Shown one piece after another: positions 26,001 to 38,000 of a DNA stretch of 64,000 nt (its first letter is position 1; each line of letters opens with the position of its first letter). The stretch is from Hippopus hippopus (taxonomy: Eukaryota > Mollusca > Bivalvia > Cardiida > Cardiidae): positions 55,023,063 to 55,087,062 of the forward strand of contig OX328097.1 of NCBI GenBank assembly GCA_946811185.2, in the 5' to 3' direction. Below the pieces are notes generated by a model, which saw only the letters and a list, made by a program, of their open reading frames with translations, did not search any database and was not told where the DNA came from. A program made the translations under genes and the position numbers.

Positions 26001-29000
26001 AGTTCTTACAGTCAGAATGTCTGTCAACAACTTATGAAATGCAGAAAAGAGGTCAGAAATATGTTTTGTGCATTGTGACCTTCATCTACCCATGTCTGAA
26101 AAAGGCATCTTAAATTGCCTAAAACTAGCTATGAGAAAAATGTTTGTAAAATTCTTTACCGAATGACAAAAATTTAGACTTTTCAAAAGCATTTGCAGAC
26201 ACAAATGAAAAGTAGCTCAAATGATGGGTTTGTCTGTGTTAGGATAGAAATCATTGTGGGAAAAGGAGAAAATGCTGGTTACTAGCATTTTCTCCTTTTC
26301 CCATGATGTTTTCAAAAGCCCTCTTGATCAGGGTCATGAAAACTCAGGATTGTGTAGTAAAGGGTTAATAAGGAAACTAATTTCATGTAGTGCTTCATAA
26401 AAACACTGCACAATTTGTACATCCCACAGTCAATAACAACATACAACTTGTTATAGAATACTTGCTCTCTGATACCAAACAGGTATATATATCTTGAAGA
26501 GCTGATGAAAGCAGCTCAACAGATGAAAATTCTTCTCATGCATCAAAAGGATAAAACCAAAATAAGGGCTCTTTAACAAGTCTTTCAATCAAACATGAAA
26601 GAACAATTTTCATGATAGAAAAATGTAGCAATGGTCTGCAACAAAAAATGTTGAATAAGGCAATTGCTTGTAATTAACTTTAGCTGGCTGAAGGAAATAT
26701 TAGGGTGCTCCTGCTCTATAACAGACCAAGATCTAACTGCAGAGAACATGCTGGGTCTAAACTGTCCAGTCAATTAAAAGCTAATCTAGTCAAGTAAATC
26801 TTGACATCTCAACATTAGGATCTTTCCTCACAACTGCCATGTGTCCACTTCGACTGCCGAGCAGGCAAAAAGTTGACAATTGTTATCTAGAGAATTGTAT
26901 TTTTCGAAAATTATGGTTCTGCATAAAAAAATATACTCACGCTCTTCATCGTCTTCCTCTTCCTCCTCCTCCACCTTCTCAACCTCTTCTTCCTTTGTTT
27001 TACGTTGGACTGTTCTAGTTTCATCAGTCTGAGTGATAGCTTTTAGAGCTGAAACAAAATGTACAATTCAAGTAGCAAAGAATTCCAAAGCTTTCACACT
27101 TTGCCAAGTGCCACATGAATGCGATTTTTTCATTGCACTGCTGACAAGTTAACTCTTTACCATATAATTGATAATCCTGAGTTTTAATGAAAAAAGACTT
27201 TGAAAACATTGTGGAAAAAAGACAAAATGCTAGTAACCAGCATTTTCACCTTTTTTTCCCACAATGTTTTCTACCCCTCCAAACATAAAGTCTGGTTTTT
27301 GAGTCACATCTGCAAAATGCTTTTAATTTGTACAAGTCTAGAATTTGTTATGTTTTGGTAAAAGGCTAAGTTTAATACTGATTCCTCCAGCAGAAGCCTT
27401 TAAAAGTATCTTTCTGCAATATGGATAGCCCAAATAAATCATGGCTCCATACATAAGGACATGTGAATAAAAAACTTCATGAAAAGAAGATTTATGCCTG
27501 CTAAAAACAATTTCTCCTTTACCACCATTCATTTTTTCCGAGATTTCTACAGTATGACACAACAAATTGTCTTCAGGAAATAGATGTATTAAGTTTAGAA
27601 CCTTGTGTATCCAAAAAGACTCAGCAGCATGTTTTATGTGCATCAATATCATTTCTGTTGTTTGACAGCAAATATCAGCAGACTTCAGATTCTTAGACTT
27701 TTTGCAGCAAATTATATTATCAAAACACTTATTGACAAGTCATTGATTCATTGTCCTTCAATATTTCTCGACATAAAGGTCTTTGGTGCAAATAAGAAAG
27801 AAATCTGACTAACAATCCTTAGTGTCACATGTAAATACCCATGTGAGTAGCCAAGGGCACTAGCATCTAGTAAAATCATGAGAGATTCAAAATGTTAGGA
27901 ATCATAATTATTATGTAAGAAATCTTATTGAAACATTGTTAAATAGTATCTAAATAAAAGCTTTCCATCTTCAAGGACATTTGTTTTTCTACAAGAGAAA
28001 GATATGATGTGGCACAAAAGCCAGTGTTACCAGCGAGCATTGAACCCAGAACCTCCAGATTATAAATGCAGCATGTAATTTTTTAGCCATGCAGGCGCCT
28101 TTTTGTTTTAGGAGGTAATGGTAATTTAACACTATACCACACGACAAAATTTCAGGCTCATTCAACTCCAACCTTTCTGGTAGTGAAAAATTAAAAAGCC
28201 GTACATAGAACTGAAGTTCTTTGACACTGGGGAAAACAATGTGGGAAAAGAAGAAAATGCTGGTTACCAGCATTTTCTCCTTTTCTCCCAGTGTTTTGAA
28301 ATGGCTTTTTGCTTGTGGTCGTTAACACAGAAGATAGTTTGGTAAAGGAATAATCAAAGTCATTTTAATACCTGATCCAGCCAACCTGGATTGCCCTACC
28401 AGTGCTGCTTTAGATTTTTTTCGATCTGATGACTTTGAAGCTTGCACGTTTTTGACAGTGTATTTTAACTGCGTGAAATCCTCGACAGCCTTCCTGGGTT
28501 TTTTAATGTCATTCTCAATAGTATATGTCATGTCTTCAACTCCTTTTCTTTTACTTCTTGACAGTAATTGAAGTCCGGCTGCAGTCTTTAATCGCTTTCT
28601 CAGGTCTACAGGTCTTTGGTCTGACTTCATTCCAGAAGCAGAATCTAGTTAGAATAGCAAAGAACTTCCATGAAATCCATAACTGCAAAAGCATCACTTT
28701 TTACATTTACATTTCTAGAAATTTCAGCATTGAAAAATATTGTTTTGACAAGTAGCCATAATTGCCAGTACACTTAATATTAATAAAGGGTAAACTGCAA
28801 AGAATCTGAGTGAACAGTTGCGGCATGCAGTTCAGGGTTGACTGAGCCAGACTTCTTACCAATATATTGGTCAAAATCACTGTTTCATTTTGCTGCTAAT
28901 AGTTTATAAATCAGGGATAATTAATACATGAAACAAATTGTCTTGGATGAACCCTACCCAATAAATCTGTAGTACAATCTTGATTAAGCTGGGGCAAGGA

Positions 29001-32000
29001 GATTAATCCTTTACCACACAATCCCGTTTTTCAACAACCCTGAGAAAGAAAGCTTTTGAAAATATTGTGAGAAAAAGGAGAAAATGATGGTAAACAGTAT
29101 TTTCTCCTTATCCCACAATGTTTTCTACCCCATCAGAGATCTTCAGCTAAGTTCCACTAATTTTGAATTTGTCATCTGCAGATGCTCTCAATTTCATAAA
29201 GTCTAAAATTTTGTAGTTTCGTAAAGAGTTCATGACTGTACAAGTAAAGAAATCCATAATGAACCTTTCCATGTCAAAGAGAAAAAAATATAGGAATTTT
29301 CTACACCACTGGTAAGTTCATGAAGAAATATTCCTTTTCTGCGAGTCCCTTTTACAAACTGGTGGCTATTTCTGAAAAACCTGCATGTTACGGGGTTAGA
29401 TGCATAAAATTAAATTAGAGCTTTACATTAAAGTAAAACAAAAAAGTTTACAGACCCATGACTTGCAACACAGACTTGCAACACGCAAATAAGCAATTTT
29501 TTGTTCCATATATCTCAAAAAAGGCATTTCCTTTCATCTATATACCTCTCCTTTGTGTCAGTTAAAAAAGTTACTGGTTCTGTCTACGAATAGCCTTCAT
29601 GGTTATCGATAAACATACCTGAATGAGGGACTTCAGTTCTCTTCGCAGTCGTTACAGACCTCTCAGCATCATTAACAGCTTTCATAAGTAATGAACGATT
29701 TGCCTGCATTGCTTTCGGAATACTGGATCTGAAAGTCAACAAGGTTTCTGATTGATTGTATTAGACTTTAACATCGTTTTAACAGCTTAGGTCAGATCAC
29801 GGCCATCAGTGGACCTACGCATGTGTTTCCTGGCTTTCTCACACTAGTACCGACACAACTTTCTTTCCAAGTCACTGATTACTTTTCTCACATGCATCAG
29901 AGGTGAGAGGCGAAAAATCGCCTGAAAGAAAGTTTTCCTCAAACTCACAACCACCAGGTCATGAGTCGGATAAGGTACCCGGCCGAGCTAAAGTGAAAAA
30001 GGAAACTGTCTATGGCAAAATCCGTAGTGAATGTTTTAATTCTTAGTTTTTAGTTTCATAGCTTTTATTTATTGCATTAGCAGTGACTAGACAGTAATTA
30101 TACTATAGATAGTAGAAGTTTACATTCACCCACTGGATACAGAAGACAACTTTTTGGCTGTTGTTGCACCTAATAAAAGCCTTTCTAAACAGCATGAACT
30201 TATATATATCACATTGCACAGAAAAATGGAGCCTGATCAATGAATTTAAATATTCTGTGAGATTTCCCAGACAAAACAGCCTCAAAAATGCAACAGTTAG
30301 GTCTTTTTCAATGACTGGAAAGGTAGATTTCACAGGTGTAACCAATTCCACTAATTTGCCAAAGTCATGTCCTAAATAGCCCCTCAATGGACTAAATCTT
30401 TTCTCAAAGAAAAATATTTCATCATTATCATAGATTTGCAGTGACTACCACAAGACAAATTTTTGATAGGACAGCTTTTAGACACAATTCCTGTATATGT
30501 GTAACATACCAGGTGTACAACAAATAGAGCTTTCATAGCTTTGCATTGAATTATAAAAAATAATGTGAAAAACTTACTTTCTTGTTGGTCCTCGTATAAC
30601 ACTTGCAACATTTCCAACAGCAGGATTCAATGGATCATATTCTTCTTCTTCTTCCTCTTCTTCATACTTTCTCTTCACAGCTGCCACAAATGATGAAGGC
30701 TTCTTCCTTGTACCCTTTTTGGTCTCCTATAATCATAATTATCTTTGATGTAAAAAAAAGAAAACTCATACTTTACACATTACCTTATAACTTTTGACAT
30801 TCACAGGGAAGAAGGATTCAAAAAGCACTGTGGGAAAAGATTTGAAGTAATAGGCTTGACCAAAACCTAGGGCAAGATAAAATCCAGGGGAACAAGATGA
30901 AATTCTAACTAATATGTTGATTGCAGGTATCAAATATAATGTAACACAATTATTAAGTCTGTGTTGGATCTAGATGTTGACTTTTCCTACTTAGACCGAG
31001 TCTAAGCTGCCAACCTTTTAACAGCATTATGAGCAATTTCTCATTCTACAGAAATGATTTCAAAAGTAGTCTACTGCAAGGTGCAAAAGGCCATCTGGAT
31101 GGGGTTATGAGGTTGTCTTTATGCAGTATAATTACCTTATCTGTGGTTGGGCCTGATGTTGACTTATCCTGAGGTTGTGTCTTAGCTGCCAACTTTTTCA
31201 CGTCTGATGACTTCACTGTTTTAGAAACTTTTCCTGATTGAGATTTTTTAGCTTTAACAGATTCTACAGTCTCTACTGCTCTGTTTTCCTCATTAAATTC
31301 ATCTGCAAAAGAATGGAAAGATTCTTTGATATCTTACATACTTTTCTCTTTACCCAAAAGCAAAATTTTACACTTTCCCATATTGTAAGCTTTAATAGAT
31401 CAGAAATCAAATACTGGAATGTATTGCTAAAGAGAAGAATATAAAATACGGGTTGCCACTATTTTGTCAGTATTTTCATTTTTATATTCTTTGTGTAAAT
31501 ATCACTCAACTTGTCATAATGTCAAAGCATGATCTAAAATGTGCATCAAGTATATCTTTAACACTTAACCACACAGTCCTCAGTTTTAATGACCCTCTGG
31601 GAAACAGCTTTGGAAAACATTGTGGGAAAGGGGAAAATGCTGGATAACCAGCATTTTCTCCTTTTCTCAAATTTTTTTTTCTATCCTATCAGAGAACTTT
31701 AGCTCATTTGTGTCAATACTGAATTTGTAATCTGCACATGTTTCAATTTTGGAAGAGTCTAAAATTTGTTGTGTGGGCAAGGGTTAAGAGTGCACAGTTA
31801 ACACTGTACAACACAGATCAATGCAAATATTTTGTGTCTCTAAAGTAGTCGGAGTTTGAAAACCTTGTTGGAACATGAGCAACAACACACAGTAAACTGT
31901 CTGAGTAAGGTAAGGCAAAACAATTGTTATGGGTACACATAAAATAGCTTTTAGTGAAAATATAATGCTTTTAGGATCAAAATACACCCCCCCCCCATCA

Positions 32001-35000
32001 GGACCTGTAAAATTTAGAAATATAAATAAAAAGATAGAAATATATAAAATAATAAAAAAAAAAAAAAAAAAACTCACCTGTATTTTCACTTATGTTTATT
32101 TCAGTGGCTGGCTCTTCTTCCCCTGACTTCACTGTAGATGTTATTTTCTCTGACACCTTACTCTCTGAGTCTGTATTTTCTATTTTTTGTTTCTTCTGTT
32201 CTTCCTTCGGGTCACTGGCTGTAGCTTTGTCTGTATCTGACTTATTTGTTTTCTCTGATGTGCTTGTTCTGTGTTTCTTTTTCTCAGTTTTATGTTTTTC
32301 TTTATGTTTTGGCTTACTCTGAACTTGATCTATAAAGTACATGTATACTGTACAAGAATCGAAGCGGGCCAGCTAATATTAGACGTTGATTTTCTTCAGT
32401 CATTCAAAATCATAAATTTAGAAAACTAAGCAAATCAAAGACAAACTCTCTATAAATATTTGACCATTCAAACAGCTAATGAAATATGACAATAGAACTA
32501 AGAAATATTGGTTTACCTGTATTAATGGATTGGAGTTTCTTCAACAAACCATGCAGCCTGTTCAAATAAAGAAAAGCAAAACACTGACAAAAGTTCAAAC
32601 AATTATTTAAGCTAGTAAATTGTCCATGAAGGCAAGTTGAAACCACCCTAGGGTACCTGTCTTTTTTTCTTTGAATTCACATGTAATCTCGTATTGTAGC
32701 CCTTTATCAAACCATCCAGAGTAAACAGCATTTTCTAACAATGTTTTCTACCCTTCAAGTAACAATAAAGGCCAAATTTAAGCAAAGCAGATGTTTAAAT
32801 GCATTTGAATTTATATCATACCATTTAAAAGTATGGAAATTATTATGAAGATGACAATCTGTCATTGTACGGTTGGTCCAAGTGTTACTCGCTAACAGAG
32901 AAATTAATTTTTAAACTAGGTTAAAACCTGGCAGGTAGCTGTGTCTTTTGTTTGCTTTTTGCTTGATTTTAAAATTCTTTTTTCTGCCAGCGACTAATAT
33001 ATGGCCCGACCACACGATAACAGACTGTCATCTCCACAATATTTTCCATACTTTTAAATGGTATGATTTGAATTTAAATGTATTATGACACCTGCTTTGA
33101 TATTTTGGACTTTACTGGGCCTTTATGCAATATTTAATTTGTGGTCTGTTGTCCAAGTCTAAACTTATGTTGCCTGGAAAAGAGTTCCAACAACTGTGGA
33201 TAAAGAATAGCCCTGCATGTAACTACAACTCCTCTTTCCTATGCAAGATCTACTTGACTAGTTTTTGCCTGAAATATTTCAAGTAGTCTTTGTCTAATGT
33301 ATTGTGCTTTTTTCCCTTTCATTTGAACTATAATAAATGATCCATCTGTTGATTTGATGTTTAACTTTGTTTTCAGCATCATTCAGTTGCATCGCAACGA
33401 CTGTTTCACCTATACATGCCTTCCTTAAGTTGTTTTTAATAGTAATTGACACAATCTTTCCAAGCACTGGCTACTTTCCCAAAATAAATTTCATCAGTCC
33501 TCTGTAAAGTTTAGATGAACTGGGATTCAAACATGAAAACTCAAGGATTACTCGTCCTGCACTATAACAGACTAAACTACCTGCCTCTGTCAAAGACGCA
33601 AGTTTCACACAATGTTAGTACTCAAGTAATTTTGTATTGGCCAAGTTAGAGGTCTGAAGTTCACGGTATTACCCGAGTCCAAAGGCCAAGGGCTTATACC
33701 ACAGACCAAGGATATGTTACTTGACCAATATGACATTACTTTTTATCAACATTTCTATTGATTAATGACTGGGATTTGTTATCTAATTTAAATTTGACAT
33801 CAACGAAGTTGTGTTGGCCTCATTTTGTTTGTTATCGGCCAAGTGTTTTTTGTTTTGGCCACGTTTGCTGATATTGGCCAAGTCTGTCATTTGGTATTGA
33901 ACCAACACTTTTTGACATATAAATGCAACATCAAAATTTGTCAAATTGTCAATTTGTAACTTCAAGTTGAGAAACAACAATCCATATACAAGACACCCAA
34001 CAGATTAAGATATGTTCTTTATCAATTAGACAGATCTTCAATACTCCGTCATATTTTAAAAAGTTACCAAACAAAAAAATACCATTATGCAACAGTTCTT
34101 ATTTTGCTTTTCAATTTCTACAAACTACTATGAGTCTCTGGCCGTATCAACTTTTCTCATCTAAATTCCAAGGCGAATTTCCACAACTTGTAATCTGATT
34201 GGCCAAGTCAGACCGTATTAGCCAATCAGATTGCTGGTGTTGAAACTAAGAATTATATGACATACAGAAAGTAAACATGCCATCTGGTTACATACCAAGT
34301 TGTGAATTTTTCTGTGTTTGTGCTGAGGAAGAGACTGAGATCATCTGTCATTTGCTTTTGTGAACGCTTATTGGCCACCATGACCATAATGTAATCTGGT
34401 AGTTCATCATCTAAAACATACAAAAAACTCCATACAAATTGTGTAATTCCGCATCCAAATCATTATTTTCATATTTAATGCATTAAAAAACTATAAAATC
34501 TTGTACTTCTCAAAACCATTTATCTTAAAGCATTTACATCTATTCCAACTTGGCCAAAATGATGAGACTTGTGACATTGTCTCCAAAAAGGTAAAAAACA
34601 TTTCGGAAAAAGAAAATAAATAGTGGAAACCAGCCTTATCATACAATGGTTTGAAAAGCCTATTGCGTCAGGGTCATTAAAATATAGGTAGGTTTGATAA
34701 AGGGTTATAACATGATTTATGTAGTAGGTATTCTATTGAATGCACACCATGTGTTTAAAGGTCATGTTAAGTCACCAGATGTAGACATAGGGTAATATGA
34801 TCACCAGGCTATAGGTCTGTTTCCATAAGGATGGTTATTTACCAACCATAGCTGTTTGATTGGCAAAGACATATTGTCTCTGCCAATCAGACAACTACGG
34901 AACTACCTAGTACTGGAATAAAGAAATAAAATCAAATTTCAAATGGTTGATGAATACAGCCAAAGGTATTCCTAGTTCACCCACCACTCCTAAAAACATT

Positions 35001-38000
35001 CTTAGTCTTATTCTCAAGAATTTTCTGAATTTGAAAGTAACAAAACCTCTAATCAGCTAAACCAAATAATTTAGCCAACTAACAGTCTCTCTAATCGGCT
35101 AAACCAAATGATTTAGCAAATTAAAAGTCTTTCCCAAACGCTGTCACTCTGACAGACATGTCTTGTATAAGTCAGACTGGTCCATAGATTTTACTGTCCC
35201 ATAAAATTCCGACATCGAAATTGGATATTCCTTTATTATACACAGACCCTGTGTTTACATTATTTCCTTACATGTGTGTATTTAAAAATAAAAATAATAT
35301 CAAGTGATATCCAGTCAAATACTATTTCTAAAATGACACAGTTTTCCCATACTCTGCTCAGCTGCAAAAGACCAATAAAAATTATCTTACAAATTTAACA
35401 TGACGACGTATATATTAATGATGATTTTGAAAAAATTTTGTGTCCGGTACAAAATTACACCACATTTATTTTGGTGATTTCTAGATATTGAAATTACGTA
35501 AGAAAATCAGATGGTTGCATTGTAAGAATCTTGTATCAATCAAAAGGTGATTTTGTTTTCATTTTATTAAAGTTTACATACTGCTTGTCTTACCTGCAGG
35601 TCTATTGTCTTTGTAATATGTTCATTTTGCAATACTATGCAGTGCAAAGCCAGATATCAAATTGATATTTTTGGTCTGGTCAAAAAAAAAAAAAAAAAAA
35701 AAATCGATCTGGTAAAAATTCTTTTTACCAGATCGAATTTCCAGTAAGAACTGGGCAACTTTCAGAAATATCTTCTTACCTACATAGGCTCCTAATTCTA
35801 TCAGCTTAGCCTTGATGGCAGACTGAAATGGAATGAAAGAAAATAATTAGCAAAAAACAACAATAAAAATTAAGAGAAACTAACATGTTTTTGACGAGAA
35901 AAATACACATAAATGCAAGTTATTTGCTTCATACATGTATATCAAAAAGTAAAATAGCAAAATGAGCAATCCCCACTGGGATGAAGTCTGTAGATGGCCA
36001 AGTCAAAATTGGCATAAAATAGCTAAAGATCTCTGACAGGATAAAAAATATTGTGGTAAAAGGAGAAAAAACTGGTTATCAAGCATGTTCAAACAACCTC
36101 AAAATTCGATGTCGGAGTTTGCTCTAGGAAATGGCTTGTTCGTCCCTGGGCTTATTCGCCCTGGCTTGTTCGTCCCACATTACTTTATCAATCGTATTTG
36201 AATATGTACAGTGAAAGAAAAAACTTACCAATACTTTGATTTTGCCTTTCTCTTAGTCGTATTTTGAACTATTGTCTATTCTCCAAGATACACCGGCAAG
36301 TTTATTGCCTTTTGTTGGCGAAATATCATTTACTATGAGGTTGTTTAAACATGTGACTGTATGGTTGAAACTAATAAGATAGGCAACGAGCACAGAGTTC
36401 GTTGTTGTTGTTCAATGCCTTATTCAACGCCGTTTTCAGCATAATTACATTAATTTCGTGGCAGCCAGTACTCCACTGCCTCTTGCCTACGGCTTACTGT
36501 CCTACAACGCACTATAAATTGAAATCCATATCCATTAATATCTTTCTTTAACTTTGATTTCTTCTCTGAACGAAATAATAGGGATGACTATTTTTGCGCT
36601 GTTATATATATTCTTACGTTGAGTGAAATGTCATATTTTGAACTATCATATATTCTCCAAGATATACTGACAAGGTTTTTGCCTTATGTTGGCGAAATAT
36701 CATTTACAATGGGGTTGTTTAAACATGTGATTGTATGGTAAAACTTACAATGATAAGGAACCAGCACAGAGTTTGTTTGTTTAATGTTGTTATTCCACAC
36801 TGTATTCAACGCCGTTTCCACCATTATTACAGTTATAAATATGGCGGCAGCCAGTACTGAACCGCCCCTTGTCTACAGCTTACCATCTTACAACAGCTCC
36901 GGGCTTGTTCATCATAAAACCAGTTCGCCCATGGGCTTGTTCGTCCCTGGGCTTATTCAGCCGGGCTTGTTCGCCCAGGCTTGTTCATCCCACACTACCT
37001 TATCGATCATATTGGAATGAACAGTGCTGTGTGCCTTCTAAAATGAATTGTTATTTTACACATAGAAGTACTTTGAATTAAACTTTCTCTTGGTCATTTA
37101 TTGAACTATCCTCTCTTCTCCAAGAAACAATGACATGTTTTTTGCTTTTTGTTGGTGAAAGAACATTTACCATGGGGTTGTTTAAACATGTGATTGTATG
37201 GTAAAAGCTACTATGATAAGGAACATAGAGTTTGTTTGTTTGTTTTTTTGTTCAACGCCATATTCAACGCTGTTTTCAGCAATATTGCAGTTATATCACA
37301 GTAGCCAGTACTACACCGCCTCTTGTCTGCTGCTTACCGTCCTACAACACACTTTAAATTGAAAATTCATGTCCATATCCATAAATATTTTTCTTTACTT
37401 TGATTTCATCTCTAAGCATAATGATGGTAATGACTTTCTGCACAGTTATGTATCTTAAGTTGAGTAAGATGATCGTGGATTATGTGCAGTTAACACCTTT
37501 TCATATATACCTGTCAAAATCAGTGAAGTATTCACTATTAACACCTTTAGTTGGCAGGTACATAAGTTAGGACAAACAAGCCCGGGCAAACGATAAATCA
37601 GTTGGGACGAACAAGCCTGGATGAATGAGCCCAGGCAAACAAGCCCAGAGACGAAAAAGCCAGTTACCCTTACAACACACTATAAACTGAAAATCCATAT
37701 CAATATCCATTAAATGTTTTCTTTTACTTCAATTTCTTCTATAAACCTAATGATGGGGATGACCATTTTTGCACAGTTACACATTCTTAGGTTGAGTAAA
37801 ATGGTCAGGGATTATGCACAGTTTACAAATTTTCATACCTGTCAAAATCAGTGAAGTACCCACTATTAACGCCCTTGGTTGGTAGATACGTAAGTTGGGA
37901 CAAACAAGCCCGGACCAACAAAAAATCAGTTGGAACGAACAAGCCTGGACAAAGAGAAACAAGCCTGGACAAAGAGACCAGACGAACAAGCCCAGGGTTG

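Noticed and set aside
35681..35736. Intrinsic-type terminator (hairpin plus T tract) in ZC3H14 intron 2
   Set aside because: Looks the part, but this is an animal Pol II gene and downstream exons follow in frame.
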